A stretch of 64,000 nucleotides of DNA from Acidimicrobiia bacterium (GCA_023265025.1 JAHFUP010000007.1:1-64000), one strand, 5' to 3'; numbered from the stretch's first letter, positions 15,556-24,520 are shown. Made by a program: numbers and translations. The notes: a model not told the origin generated them from the letters alone.

Positions 15556-16851
15556 CTACGCCGTCCGCAGGGCGGCGCGTGCGGCGCCGACCACGTACAG
15601 CGAGCCGGTGACGTGGACGAGGTCCGCCTCGCCGGCGAGCGCCAGCGCGGTGGCGATCGCCTCGGAGACCGACGATGTCTCCTCGGCGTCGGTCCCGAGG
15701 GCCCTCGCGGCGGCAGCCACCTCGGACGCCGGCAGGGCCCGCGGCGACGGCGGCGGGCAGGCGACGACGAGGCGGGCCCGACCGGCGTCGAAGCACTGCA
15801 GCATCTCGACGGGGTCGCGGCCTTGCAGCATTCCGATCACCAGTATGCGCCCCGTCACCGCCGGCCCGAACGCCTCGTCGATGGCGGCGGTGGCGGCCAG
15901 GGCGCCGGCGGGGTTGTGGGCGCCGTCCAGCACGCAGATGGGATGGCGGGTGACGACCTCCAGCCGCCCCGGGAGGCGCACGGCGGCGAACGCCTCGGTC
16001 ACCACCTCCGCGGCGAGGGGGGCACCGAAGAACGCTTCGACGGCGGCGAGGGCCACCGCGGCGTTGTCGCCCTGGTATGGGCCGTGGACGGGCAGGTAGA
16101 CGCCCTCGTAGGCCGCGCCGGGCGTGGACAGGTCGACGACCCGGCCATCGTGGGCGAGCAGGTTGCGGCCGCAGCGGAAGTCCTCGCCCCGGATCCACGT
16201 CTCGTTGGCGTCCGAGGTATCGAACACCGGCCGGAGCAGGGGACTGGTCTCGGCGAGGACGAACGTCGACCCGGGCTTGACGATGCCGACCTTCTCCGTG
16301 GCGATGTCGGTCAGCGTCGGCCCGATCGTCTCGGCGTGGTCGAGGCTGACGTTGGTCAGCACCGCGACCTGCCCGTCGGCCACGTTGGTGGCGTCCCAAC
16401 GACCGCCCAGGCCGACCTCGACCACGGCCACGTCGACGGCGACATCGGCGAACCACCGGAAGGCCGCCGACGTGAGGATCTCGAAGTAGGTGGGCGGCGA
16501 CTCGAGCAGGGGCTCCAGCTCGGCGACGGCGCCGATGACCTCGGCCAGGTCCTCGTCGGGGATCGGCTCGCCGTTCCACGCCAGCCGCTCGTTGAGCCGT
16601 TCCAGGTGGGGGCTGGTGTACGTGCCGACCCGCAGGCCGCGGGCCACCAGCAGGGCGGTGATCATGCGGGCGACGGAGCCCTTGCCGTTGGTGCCGGTGA
16701 CGTGGATGACCGGATAGGTGTCCTGCGGGTCGCCCATCAGCTCGACCAGCCGGCGCACCCGGTCGAGCCGCCGCGCTGCGGCCCGGGGCGCCACGTCGCG
16801 CTCCAGGTTGACGTGCCCCGCCAGGTACTCGAGGGCCTCGTCGAGGTTCAG
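15556..16851 (-). CDS. folC: folylpolyglutamate / dihydrofolate synthase
   Basis: A Mur-ligase-type enzyme that adds glutamate to folates. The P-loop is TGTNGKGS, with SPHLERLNER and YFEILTSAAF as family signatures; EVGLGGRWDATN and LDGAHNPAG mark the ATP and folate domains. The first familiar start is GTG 16794, but the same frame continues upstream as NLDEALEYLAGHVNLERD, which is the normal FolC N-terminus and contains no ATG, GTG or TTG. I therefore propose the CTG at 16851, which overlaps the upstream stop (CTGA), giving 431 residues. If that is wrong the protein starts at 16794 (412 residues) and lacks its first helix. Confidence 0.9.
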   Translation of the reverse strand: MNLDEALEYLAGHVNLERDVAPRAAARRLDRVRRLVELMGDPQDTYPVIHVTGTNGKGSVARMITALLVARGLRVGTYTSPHLERLNERLAWNGEPIPDEDLAEVIGAVAELEPLLESPPTYFEILTSAAFRWFADVAVDVAVVEVGLGGRWDATNVADGQVAVLTNVSLDHAETIGPTLTDIATEKVGIVKPGSTFVLAETSPLLRPVFDTSDANETWIRGEDFRCGRNLLAHDGRVVDLSTPGAAYEGVYLPVHGPYQGDNAAVALAAVEAFFGAPLAAEVVTEAFAAVRLPGRLEVVTRHPICVLDGAHNPAGALAATAAIDEAFGPAVTGRILVIGMLQGRDPVEMLQCFDAGRARLVVACPPPSPRALPASEVAAAARALGTDAEETSSVSEAIATALALAGEADLVHVTGSLYVVGAARAALRTA

Positions 16852-17297
16852 CTGGCGAGCTTGTGGCGGCCGACGTCCACCAGGTGGTCGGCCTGCAGGC
16901 GGGCGAGCTCGGCCGTGTGGACCGCACGCCGCCCGACCTTCTTCGCCGTGCGCCGGCCGGCGCGGCGGGCGTCCTTGGCCGCCTGCACGGCGGCCTTCAT
17001 GGCCGCCTTGCGGGCCCGGCGGGACTGCTTACCGATGGCCGGACCGGCCTGGCGGGCCGCCTCGACGAGGGCGCCGGCGCTGACCATCGAGGCCAGCTTC
17101 ATGCGCTTCTTCAACTTGCGGTTGCTACGGCGGTCGAGCACCACGCCGACGAGACCGCCGGCCAGGGCGCCGGCGCCGGCCCCCTTCGCCGCCTGGGCCG
17201 GCATGTCGCCGGAGGACTCACCGCCCCGGGACTTCACGGCGAGCGCCGCCGCTCCGACCGCAGCTCCGAGCAGGGTGAACTTGATCGCTTTTCCCAT
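16848..17297 (-). CDS. glycine-zipper protein with histone H1-like basic tail
   Basis: 149 residues, family not recognised. The N-terminus is hydrophobic and glycine/alanine rich (LLGAAVGAAALAV, then GAGAGALAGGLVGVVLD), resembling glycine-zipper membrane or oligomer motifs. The C-terminal half is an Ala/Lys/Arg-rich helix (SRRARKAAMKAAVQAAKDAR, RRAGRRTAKKVGRRA) similar in composition to H1-like nucleoid proteins. It is upstream of and overlapping folC. Possible roles are nucleoid association near the membrane or nucleic-acid binding; both are inference from composition. Confidence 0.7.
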   Translation of the reverse strand: MGKAIKFTLLGAAVGAAALAVKSRGGESSGDMPAQAAKGAGAGALAGGLVGVVLDRRSNRKLKKRMKLASMVSAGALVEAARQAGPAIGKQSRRARKAAMKAAVQAAKDARRAGRRTAKKVGRRAVHTAELARLQADHLVDVGRHKLAS

Positions 17298-17350
17298 GGC
17301 GCGAGCCTAACCCTGATTGCCAGCGTGTCCACGAAAGCTGTCCGGGCGTT

Positions 17351-17371
17351 GCACGAGGTTCGTGCCATACT
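17351..17371 (+). promoter_or_regulatory. vapBC operator and -10 element
   Basis: A perfect inverted repeat GCACGA-GGT-TCGTGC (17351-17365) abuts the -10-like hexamer CATACT (17366-17371). The predicted start of transcription coincides with the GTG at 17378, so the mRNA would be leaderless. A ribbon-helix-helix antitoxin bound here would block the promoter, the usual autoregulation of VapBC modules. Confidence 0.55.
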
Positions 17372-17377
17372 GAAACC

Positions 17378-17608
17378 GTGCGCAATGTGACCATCAGTTT
17401 GGACGATGAGACCGCGTTGTGGGCTCGGATGGAGGCGGCAAGGCGGGATACGAGCGTCTCGCGGTTCGTTGGCGAGCTCCTCCGCCACGAGATGCTTGAT
17501 CGCGCCGAGTACGCGCGGGCCCGGCGGTCGTACGGTCAACGCCCGGCGAGCGCGTTGTCCACCGATGATCAGCCGTACCCTACGCGTGACGAGGTGCACG
17601 GTCGGTGA
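17378..17608 (+). CDS. vapB: VapB-type antitoxin (ribbon-helix-helix)
   Basis: A 76-residue antitoxin. RNVTISLDDETALWARMEAA followed by SVSRFVGELLRHEM is a ribbon-helix-helix DNA-binding fold (strand, helix, turn, helix); the polar C-terminal tail is the usual toxin-wrapping segment. GTG 17378 is the only start consistent with the strand sequence. Its stop overlaps the toxin start (GTGA). It probably represses its own promoter through the palindrome immediately upstream. Confidence 0.8.
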   Translation: MRNVTISLDDETALWARMEAARRDTSVSRFVGELLRHEMLDRAEYARARRSYGQRPASALSTDDQPYPTRDEVHGR

Positions 17609-18036
17609 GCATCTTCGTCGACACGAACGTGTTCGTCTACGCGCGCGACAGCAGCCGCCCGGCCAAGCAAGGGGTGGCCGAGCGGTGGATTTCCCACCTC
17701 TGGACGACCGGAACCGGGCGGTTGAGCAGTCAGGTGCTGAGCGAGTACTACGTCACCGTGACCAGCAAGCTCGACCCCGGCATGGAGCGCACCGACGCCC
17801 GCGCGGACATTCGGGACCTGATGGCCTGGCGTCCGGTACCGGTCACCGGGGAGCTGGTGGCTGACGCCTGGGAGATCCAGGACCGCTACGGCTTCTCGTA
17901 CTGGGATTCGCTCATCGTCGCCGCCGCTCGAGCCTCGGGTTGCGACCAGCTGCTCAGCGAGGATCTCCAACACGGTCAGGATCTGGGTGGGATCGTCGTG
18001 ATCGACCCATTCCGCGGGGAGCCCCCGGGGGCCTAG
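17605..18036 (+). CDS. vapC: VapC-type PIN-domain ribonuclease toxin
   Basis: 143 residues with the acidic PIN residues D6 (FVDTN), E47 (LSEYY), D101 (YWDSLIVAAA) and D120 (LLSEDLQHG). PIN toxins cleave RNA, often tRNA or rRNA, with Mg2+ and are neutralised by the antitoxin encoded directly upstream. Coupled to vapB by a GTGA overlap. The stop codon TAG (18034-18036) belongs to the left end of the 189-nt repeat, so arrival of the element may have set the present C-terminus (GEPPGA). Confidence 0.88.
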   Translation: MSIFVDTNVFVYARDSSRPAKQGVAERWISHLWTTGTGRLSSQVLSEYYVTVTSKLDPGMERTDARADIRDLMAWRPVPVTGELVADAWEIQDRYGFSYWDSLIVAAARASGCDQLLSEDLQHGQDLGGIVVIDPFRGEPPGA

Positions 18037-18220
18037 TGCCTCGACCTCATTCGTTCGCTTCGCTCACTCCATTCGGTCGAAGTGATCGTGCTCCGGCGGG
18101 CGAGCGGAGCTCGCGCCGCCTCCGCCCTGTCCCTCCCTCGTGTCCGCTGCCGGAGGGGCCGCCTTCGGCGGCGACGGCGGCCACGGACGGGAAACCCCAC
18201 GAACGCGGCGAACGTTTGTG
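18032..18220 (+). repeat. 189-nt dispersed intergenic repeat, copy A
   Basis: Identical to the reverse complement of 40842-41030 except for 3 of 189 positions. It fills the space between the convergent vapC and clpX genes. Internal hairpins are GGCGGGCGAGC/GCTCGCGCCGCC (18095-18120) and GCCGCC-TTC-GGCGGC (18158-18172). No transposase, terminal inverted repeat or target duplication is evident. It may act as a bidirectional terminator. Confidence 0.9.
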
Positions 18221-18232
18221 TCAGGGCACTTG

Positions 18233-19510
18233 CTAGGACGCGGCGCGCCTCGGGCGGTTGGCCGGGCGCGACGGCTCGGTGCGGGGCACGAGGGTGGGGT
18301 TCACCTTCTGCATCACCACGGACCGGTCGATGACGCACTTGCCGATGTCCTGGCGGCTCGGCAGGTCGTACATCACGTTGAGCAGGACCTCTTCGAGGAT
18401 GGCCCGCAGGCCGCGGGCGCCGGTGCCCCGCAGCAGGGCCTGCTCGGAGATGGCCTCGAGGGCGTCGGGGCTGAACTCCAGCTCCACGTCGTCCAGCTCG
18501 AAGATGCGGTGGTACTGCTTGACCAGGGCGTTCTTCGGCTCCATGAGGATCCGGACCAGCGCCTCCTGGTCGAGGTTGGACACCGCGCCGATGACGGGCA
18601 GCCGGCCCACGAACTCAGGGATGAGGCCAAACTTCAGCAGGTCCTCGGGCAGCACCTTCGAGAGCAGGGCGCCGACGTCCTTGTCGTTGCGCCGGCGGAG
18701 GTCGGCCCCGAAGCCCACACCCTTGGAGCCGATGCGGCTCTCGATGATCTTCTCCAGGCCGGCGAACGCCCCGCCGCAGATGAAGAGGATGTTCGTGGTG
18801 TCGATCTGGATGAACTCCTGATGGGGGTGCTTGCGACCCCCCTGGGGCGGCACTGACGCGGTGGTGCCCTCCAGGATCTTCAGCAGGGCCTGCTGCACCC
18901 CCTCGCCGGAGACGTCGCGGGTGATCGACGGGTTCTCGCTCTTGCGGGCGATCTTGTCGATCTCGTCGATGTAGATGATGCCGGTCTCGGCCTTCTTGAC
19001 GTCGTAGTCGGCGGCCTGGATCAGCTTGAGGAGGATGTTCTCGACGTCCTCGCCCACGTAGCCCGCCTCGGTCAGCGCGGTGGCATCCGCGATGGCGAAG
19101 GGCACGTTGAGCATGCGGGCCAGCGTCTGGGCCAGCAGCGTCTTGCCGCAGCCGGTGGGGCCGAGGAGCAGGATGTTGGACTTGGCCAGCTCGACGTCGG
19201 AGTCGGAGTGGTTGCCGACCTGGACGCGCTTGTAGTGGTTGTAGACGGCGACCGAGAGGATCTTCTTGGCCTGGTCCTGCCCGATGATGTAGTCGTTCAG
19301 GAACTCGTAGATCTCACGGGGCTTGGGCAACTCGTCGAAGCGGACCTCGGAGGTCTCGGACAGCTCCTCCTCGATGATCTCGTTGCAGAGGTCGATGCAC
19401 TCGTCGCAGATGTAGACGCCCGGCCCGGCTATGAGCTTCTTGACCTGCTTCTGCGACTTGCCGCAGAAGGAGCACTTCAGCAGTTCCCCGCCGTCCCCGA
19501 ACTTCGCCAC
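18233..19510 (-). CDS. clpX: ClpX ATPase subunit of ClpXP protease
   Basis: 425 residues. The N-terminal zinc-binding domain has C13, C16, C35 and C38 (CSFC...CDEC). The AAA+ domain carries [15 protein letters not shown] (Walker A) and [12 protein letters not shown] (Walker B), with the substrate-gripping pore loop and the [10 protein letters not shown] segment, and an IGF-type ClpP-docking loop is expected near the middle. It unfolds tagged proteins and feeds them to ClpP. It is the last gene of a reverse-strand run and starts 15 nt after clpP with GTG. The C-terminus (ANRPRRAAS) ends 12 nt before the 189-nt repeat. Confidence 0.96.
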   Translation of the reverse strand: MAKFGDGGELLKCSFCGKSQKQVKKLIAGPGVYICDECIDLCNEIIEEELSETSEVRFDELPKPREIYEFLNDYIIGQDQAKKILSVAVYNHYKRVQVGNHSDSDVELAKSNILLLGPTGCGKTLLAQTLARMLNVPFAIADATALTEAGYVGEDVENILLKLIQAADYDVKKAETGIIYIDEIDKIARKSENPSITRDVSGEGVQQALLKILEGTTASVPPQGGRKHPHQEFIQIDTTNILFICGGAFAGLEKIIESRIGSKGVGFGADLRRRNDKDVGALLSKVLPEDLLKFGLIPEFVGRLPVIGAVSNLDQEALVRILMEPKNALVKQYHRIFELDDVELEFSPDALEAISEQALLRGTGARGLRAILEEVLLNVMYDLPSRQDIGKCVIDRSVVMQKVNPTLVPRTEPSRPANRPRRAAS

Positions 19511-19525
19511 GTGCGCTCGCCCCTC

Positions 19526-20212
19526 TCAGCCGACGCCCGCGACCTGTGGCACGGATGCCAGCTCGCGGGTCAGGATGACCTCGTCGACGATGCCATAGTC
19601 TTTGGCCTCGTCGGCGTTCATGATGAAGTCGCGGTCGGTGTCCTTGCGGATCTTTTCCTTGCTCTGACCGGTGTGGTGGGCCAGGACGCTTTCCAGCAGC
19701 TCGCGCATGCGGGTGATCTCCTTGGCCTGGATCTCGATGTCGGAGGCCTGGCCGCCGGCGCCGCTGTAGGGCTGGTGGATCAGGATGCGGGCGTGCGGAA
19801 GCGAGTGGCGCTTGCCCTTGGTGCCGGCGGCGAGCAGCACCGCGGCGGCCGACGCGGCCTGCCCCATGCAGTAGGTGGCGATCTCCGGCTTGATGAACTG
19901 CATTGTGTCGTAGATGGCGAACAGCCCGGTGATCTCACCGCCCGGGGAGTTGATGTACAGGTTGATGTCCTTGTCCGCGTCCTCGGACTCGAGGTGCAGG
20001 AACTGGGCCATGATCAGGTTGGCGACGGTGTCGTCGATCGGCGTGCCCAGGAAGATGATCCGGTCCTTGAGCAGCCGGGAGAAGATGTCGAACGCCCGCT
20101 CGCCCCGGTTCGTCTGCTCGATGACGGTCGGCACCATGTAGTTGTAGATGCCGTCCGCGGCTCCGGAGGCCACTGCGCTCCGGATCTCGTGCAACGTCTG
20201 GGGGTCGATCAC
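19526..20212 (-). CDS. clpP: ClpP protease subunit
   Basis: 228 residues with the catalytic triad S121 ([11 protein letters not shown]), H146 (ILIHQPY) and D195 (DTDRDF); the 25 and 49 residue spacings equal those of E. coli ClpP. The residues after the Ser are AAA rather than the common MGA. The start GTG overlaps the tig stop (GTGA), giving about 25 residues before the conserved segment [17 protein letters not shown]; a shorter product starting at M26 is possible. Only one clpP is in the window, whereas many actinobacteria have two, so the partner may lie elsewhere. Confidence 0.95.
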   Translation of the reverse strand: MIDPQTLHEIRSAVASGAADGIYNYMVPTVIEQTNRGERAFDIFSRLLKDRIIFLGTPIDDTVANLIMAQFLHLESEDADKDINLYINSPGGEITGLFAIYDTMQFIKPEIATYCMGQAASAAAVLLAAGTKGKRHSLPHARILIHQPYSGAGGQASDIEIQAKEITRMRELLESVLAHHTGQSKEKIRKDTDRDFIMNADEAKDYGIVDEVILTRELASVPQVAGVG

Positions 20213-21555
20213 TCGTCGGTCTCCTCGGCAACTGCGTCGGCTTCAGGGGCGTCGATTGGGGCGGGGGTCAACTGCGAGCGGTCGATGACCTGACCCTCCT
20301 CGTCGACGAACTCGGTGTGGGCGATGAGCCACTCCAAGGCCTTGGTCTTCCTGATTCCCGAGCGTACCGCGGGGAGGTGGTCTTCGTTCTCGAGCTCCTT
20401 GCGTACCTGGGAGGGCTTCTTCCTGCTCTGCCGGGCCAGGTCCTGGATCTCCTGCTCGACCTCCTCCTCGAGCACCTCGACCCCTTCGGCCTCGGCCACG
20501 GCCTTCAGCGCCAGGTCGGCTTTGACCGCGTTGGTGGACTCGTTGCGCAGCTCGGCCACGAACTCGTTCTGCGACTCGCCGAGGCTCTGGAGGAAGGCGC
20601 CGATGTCCGCGCCCTGGTGGCTGAGGCGGTGGGAGAGCGACCGGAGCCGGCGCTCCATCTCCGGGGCGACCAGGGCTTCGGGGATCTCCTCGTCGACCAG
20701 CTCGACCAGCGCCTCGATCACCTTGTCGCGCACCTGCATGGCCGCCTCGAGCTTGCGGACCGCCTCCAACTCGATGCGGTAGTTCGCCCGCAGGTCCTCG
20801 ACGGTGTCGAACTCCGACGCCTCGCCGGCCCACTCGTCGGTGACCTCGGGGAGGATCTTCTCCCGCACCTCCTTGACCAGCACGGTGAACGCCACCACGC
20901 CGATCCGGTCGTGGTGGACGTCGAACTTCAGGATGTCACCGGCCTTCGCACCCCGCAGGTTCTCGTCGAACTCCGGCGCGATGTCGCCGCTGCCGACCTC
21001 GTAGGAGAAGTCCTGCACGACGCTCGACTCGGAGCCCTGCGCCATCGTGCGATCGATCAGGACGAGGTCGCCGTCGTGGGCGGGGCGGGAGACGGCGACG
21101 AGCTCGGCGAACTGGTCTCGGGTGCGCTCGACCCGGGCGTCGATCTCCTCCTCGGTGATGGTGAGGTTGGGGAGGACGATGCGCAGGCCGCCGTAGCCGG
21201 CGACGCTGACCGTGGGCATGATCTCCACGACGGCGTCGAAGGCGATCGTCGGGTCGGTGTCGGCCGAGGTGATGTCGATCTCGGGCGCGGCGATGGGCTC
21301 GATGTCGTTCTCGCGCAAGGCCCGCTCGTAGTAGCCGGGCAGGGCGTCGCGGATGGCTTCCTGACGGGCGACGTCGAGGCCGACGCGGGCCTCGACCAGC
21401 CGGCGCGGCGCCTTCCCCGGCCGGAAGCCCGGGATGCGCACCTCCCGGGAGATCTTGCGGAACGCGGCGTCAATCGCGGTTCCGAACTCGGTCTCATCGA
21501 GCTCGACGGAGAGTTTGACCTTGTTGCCCTCGAGGGGCTCGACGATGGTTTTCAC
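20209..21555 (-). CDS. tig: trigger factor chaperone
   Basis: A 448-residue ribosome-associated chaperone and prolyl isomerase. The ribosome-binding signature is intact: [19 protein letters not shown], here near residues 33-51. The central PPIase domain covers roughly 150-235 ([21 protein letters not shown]), and the helical C-terminal arms follow. The start GTG 21555 overlaps the stop of the transglutaminase-like gene (GTGA) and has no ribosome binding site of its own, so translation probably depends on coupling. The order tig-clpP-clpX is common; coupling upstream to a transglutaminase gene is not. Confidence 0.94.
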   Translation of the reverse strand: MKTIVEPLEGNKVKLSVELDETEFGTAIDAAFRKISREVRIPGFRPGKAPRRLVEARVGLDVARQEAIRDALPGYYERALRENDIEPIAAPEIDITSADTDPTIAFDAVVEIMPTVSVAGYGGLRIVLPNLTITEEEIDARVERTRDQFAELVAVSRPAHDGDLVLIDRTMAQGSESSVVQDFSYEVGSGDIAPEFDENLRGAKAGDILKFDVHHDRIGVVAFTVLVKEVREKILPEVTDEWAGEASEFDTVEDLRANYRIELEAVRKLEAAMQVRDKVIEALVELVDEEIPEALVAPEMERRLRSLSHRLSHQGADIGAFLQSLGESQNEFVAELRNESTNAVKADLALKAVAEAEGVEVLEEEVEQEIQDLARQSRKKPSQVRKELENEDHLPAVRSGIRKTKALEWLIAHTEFVDEEGQVIDRSQLTPAPIDAPEADAVAEETDE

Positions 21556-23567
21556 GGCTTGGCGATTGTAGGCCGCCCCGGTGGCTGCGAGCGGGGCCCG
21601 CGCTTCCAGCGGCGGGCGGGCGTGGCCTTCGTCGCCTGGCGCAGGACCTGTTCGGCCCGAGCCCGGTCCTCGGATGGCGGCTCGTGCCGCGACCAGGCGG
21701 CGACGGTCACGAGGTCGCCCACCTCGTGCAGGCGGGGGTCGGGGAGGACCCCGGCCGCCAGCCCCTCGGCGTACTCCGCCGGCGTCTCGTGCGGCTGTCT
21801 GGGGCGTCCCCGCGCCGCGCCGGCCCGCTCGACCCGGGCGAAGAACCGGGTGGCCCATGGAAGCGCGGCCCGCCGGCGCCACCACTTCGTCCCCCGCCAG
21901 CCCAGCCAGCCGCCGGCGATGAGGAGGGCGGCCAGGAGCAGCGGCCATAGGCTGCGCAGGAACCGGAGCAGCCGGTCCCAGACGGACTCTGACGCATGGG
22001 CGTCGGGCGCCTTGCCGGTGGGGTCGAACCGCTGCCAGCCGTGACCGGGGAACCACACCTCGACCCAGGCGTGGGCGTCGCGCGAGCGGACGACGAACGC
22101 CCGGTCGGGCCCGGTCCGGGTGCCGGGCAGGAAGCCGACGGCCATGCGGGCGGGCACGCCGAGGGTGCGCAGCATGACGACCATGCTCGTGGCCGCCCGC
22201 TCGGCCGGTCCGGAGCGGGCGCCGAGCAGGAAGTCCTCGAGCGCATCGGCCTCCTCGGGCACGGGCGCCGCGTCCCTGGTGAGATCGGTGTGGTCACGGA
22301 TCCACGACTCGAGGGCGCGGGCCTTGGCGTAGGTCGTCGGTCGCCGGCCGGCGACGTCGACCGCCAGCGCCCTGACCGCCGGGTCCACCGCCGGCAGCTG
22401 GAGGTAGAGGCCGGCGACGTCGTCGGGGACACGCGCCGCCGCCGTGTCGCCGACGGCGCGCAGCTCGGCCGCCGGCGCCTGGGACCCGTCGCTGAGCGCG
22501 AAGTACCGGTAGCCGCGGACCAGCGGGGGTGTGGGGTACAGCGTCGCGTCGTTGCCCTCGCGCATGGCGACGCCACCGCCACCCACGATGTAGGTCGGCC
22601 GGGCCGCAGCCACGACCACGCCGGCGGTCCGGGCGAGGACGACGATCGACTGCCGCACGCCGGAGAGACTGGGACCCGGGTCGTCGTCGAGGTCGCCGAT
22701 GCCGGGCACAACGTCGCCGATCGTGAGACGACCGGGGCTCTCGGGTGCGCGGGACCACGCGTCGCCGTCCCAGTGGTCGTAGGTCGTGGCCCGCCACACG
22801 TCCGGCTTGGCCGCATCGACCAGCAGGACGGCGTCGCCGCCGGGGGCGCCCCTGCCGGCGGTGACGTCGAGCTCGTCGCCGTAGTCGAGGGACGGCGCCG
22901 CCGGCCCCGGAAGCGCGCCCGGGCGGTTCCCGCCGAGCCCGCCGCCCCCGCCCCTCGCCGGCGGCGGCGGGAGCAGCGACGCGACGAGGGCGGCCAGGAG
23001 CGCGACGACGGCCAGCACGGTGAGCGCCTCGCCCGCCACCCGGCGGGGCCGGGCCGGTGCTGCCCCGCCGAGGCGGGGCCCGACGGCGGTGGTCAGGCGG
23101 CTGGTCGACACGAGCGCCACGGCCATGGCGACGAGCGCGCCGGCGACCGCCGGCTTGGACTGCACGGGACCGGCCGCGGAGCCGAGCAGGGTGCCCACGG
23201 CCAGCAGCAGGCAGTAGCGCAGGATGTTCGGCTCCGGCCACAGCACGGTGAGGGCGACGACGCCGAGTGGGAGCAACCGGGCGATGTCGGTCTCGTGGTT
23301 CCCCGTGGTCCAGCCGGCGAGGTAGACGGCGAAGAAGCCGGCGACGGTCACCGCGGTGAGTACGACGACGTCCTTGCCGGGCGCGAGCACCGTCGTGGAA
23401 CGTCGGCCGGCCAGCACCGCCCCGGCGGCCAGCGCCGGCAGCAGCACGACGAGCGGCACCTCGAGCCCGGCCACGCCGGCGCCGGCGCCCGCCGCGGCCG
23501 CGCACCACGTCGCCACCGCGACCGAGGCCACGGACACCCCTGCGAGCTGCCGCTCGCCTAGGGCCAC
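21552..23567 (-). CDS. transglutaminase-like membrane protein lacking the catalytic Cys
   Basis: 671 residues from GTG 23567, which overlaps the DUF58 gene by 10 nt. The first 200 residues form about six or seven membrane helices (DUF3488/TgpA-like); a transglutaminase-like domain follows, and a last helix (LLRFLRSLWPLLLAALLIAGG region) precedes a cytoplasmic DUF4129-like tail. The His and Asp of the triad are present, H499 (DAHAWVEVW) and D515 (FDPTG), but where family members have GxCxxFA this protein has SGPAERAA, so the nucleophile is Ala (A455). It is therefore unlikely to be an active protease or transglutaminase. Partner genes are DUF58 and MoxR. Confidence 0.87.
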   Translation of the reverse strand: MALGERQLAGVSVASVAVATWCAAAAGAGAGVAGLEVPLVVLLPALAAGAVLAGRRSTTVLAPGKDVVVLTAVTVAGFFAVYLAGWTTGNHETDIARLLPLGVVALTVLWPEPNILRYCLLLAVGTLLGSAAGPVQSKPAVAGALVAMAVALVSTSRLTTAVGPRLGGAAPARPRRVAGEALTVLAVVALLAALVASLLPPPPARGGGGGLGGNRPGALPGPAAPSLDYGDELDVTAGRGAPGGDAVLLVDAAKPDVWRATTYDHWDGDAWSRAPESPGRLTIGDVVPGIGDLDDDPGPSLSGVRQSIVVLARTAGVVVAAARPTYIVGGGGVAMREGNDATLYPTPPLVRGYRYFALSDGSQAPAAELRAVGDTAAARVPDDVAGLYLQLPAVDPAVRALAVDVAGRRPTTYAKARALESWIRDHTDLTRDAAPVPEEADALEDFLLGARSGPAERAATSMVVMLRTLGVPARMAVGFLPGTRTGPDRAFVVRSRDAHAWVEVWFPGHGWQRFDPTGKAPDAHASESVWDRLLRFLRSLWPLLLAALLIAGGWLGWRGTKWWRRRAALPWATRFFARVERAGAARGRPRQPHETPAEYAEGLAAGVLPDPRLHEVGDLVTVAAWSRHEPPSEDRARAEQVLRQATKATPARRWKRGPRSQPPGRPTIAKP

Positions 23568-24520
23568 GAGTCGCCCTCTGGCGTCACGACCACCACGGCG
23601 GCGCGCCCCGCGCCCGCCGCCGGCAGGCGGGGCTTGCCCCGGACGGCCCGGGCCAACCGCTGGTTCACGTCGGTCGGCGGCCCCATGCGGCCGACGACGG
23701 GGCCGGACGGCTCGGCGGTGGCGAGCACCACCTCGTAGCCCCGGCGCAGCGCCTCGTAGGCGTACCACGCGGCCCGGGCCGCGGCGAGCTCGCCGGCCGC
23801 CGCGCCGCCGCCGAGGTCGAGGGCGACCACCAGCCGCGGCGCGCCCGGCTCCTCGACCTCCTTGACCACCAGGTCGCCCCGGCGGGCGGAGCTCGGCCAA
23901 TGCACCCGGCGCACCGGGTCGCCCGGCACGTAGTCGCGCACGCCCCGCACGATGTCGCCGACCGCCGCCGGCCGGGGCGCGCCCTCGCCCGACGTCCCGA
24001 ACAGCTCGGGGAAGGGATGGGCCGGCGCCGAGGGGCGGGGCCCGACGGCCAGCGGGCGGGGCAGGACGACCGTCTGCCGGCGGGCGCAGGTGACGAGCCC
24101 GCTCAGGCCCGAGCCGGTCACCTCCACCTCCAGCTCGGTCACCACCTCCCGGACATCGGCCACCGCGTTCACGCGGCCCGAGGCCGGCGGGGTGACGACC
24201 AGGGGGTCAGCGCCCGAGACGGGCCGGATCCGGAAGGGGAGGCCCGGGCCCGTGACCGAGATGGTGAACCCGACCTGGTCGCCGACGAACGCGTCCGTCG
24301 GCAGGCCGTCGACGGTGGCGACCACCCGGCGGGTGGCGACCACGGCGAGCATCAGGTCGAGGAGGAGGGCGACGCCGGCGGCGATGGACACGAACGCGGC
24401 GAGGCGCAGTCCCGTCTTCACCCACAACGACCAGCCCACGCCGGCCGCGATGAGAACGCCGGCGGTGCCGACGGACGCCCGGGTCTGGCGCTTCCACCCG
24501 CCGGTGGCCGGCGGCTGCAT
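23558..24520 (-). CDS. DUF58 family protein
   Basis: A 320-residue protein that usually works with MoxR ATPases. Two hydrophobic helices (about 18-34 and 38-62) are followed by a beta-rich segment and the DUF58 core with GDIVRGVRDYVPGDPVRRVHW, SSARRGDLVVKEVE and LVVALDLGG, the last resembling the start of a von Willebrand A domain. ATG 24520 overlaps the moxR stop by one base (TGATG). The three-gene set MoxR - DUF58 - transglutaminase is widespread and thought to assist assembly of envelope or secreted complexes. Confidence 0.9.
   Translation of the reverse strand: MQPPATGGWKRQTRASVGTAGVLIAAGVGWSLWVKTGLRLAAFVSIAAGVALLLDLMLAVVATRRVVATVDGLPTDAFVGDQVGFTISVTGPGLPFRIRPVSGADPLVVTPPASGRVNAVADVREVVTELEVEVTGSGLSGLVTCARRQTVVLPRPLAVGPRPSAPAHPFPELFGTSGEGAPRPAAVGDIVRGVRDYVPGDPVRRVHWPSSARRGDLVVKEVEEPGAPRLVVALDLGGGAAAGELAAARAAWYAYEALRRGYEVVLATAEPSGPVVGRMGPPTDVNQRLARAVRGKPRLPAAGAGRAAVVVVTPEGDSWP

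Noticed and set aside
14239-17310. A 1023-codon open frame antisense to folC and the XPB partner gene.
   Set aside because: Composition is typical of the complement of high-GC genes (His, Arg, Gly, Gln rich) with no recognisable domain, while the opposite strand encodes clear FolC and helicase-partner proteins.
18032-18220. A reading frame of about 60 codons stays open through both copies of the 189-nt repeat.
   Set aside because: It has no start codon or ribosome binding site in either copy, is joined to different flanking codons, and GC-rich DNA often lacks stops. Identity of the copies is at DNA level, so the shared frame is not independent evidence.
19526-20212. ClpP as an inactive variant because of the AAA after the active-site Ser.
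   Set aside because: S121, H146 and D195 are present with exact family spacing, so the change next to the Ser does not indicate loss of activity.
20209-22056. A 615-residue fusion reading from the transglutaminase gene into trigger factor.
   Set aside because: The upstream part is an out-of-frame shadow of the transglutaminase gene; the GTG at 21555 gives a normal trigger factor N-terminus and a GTGA overlap.
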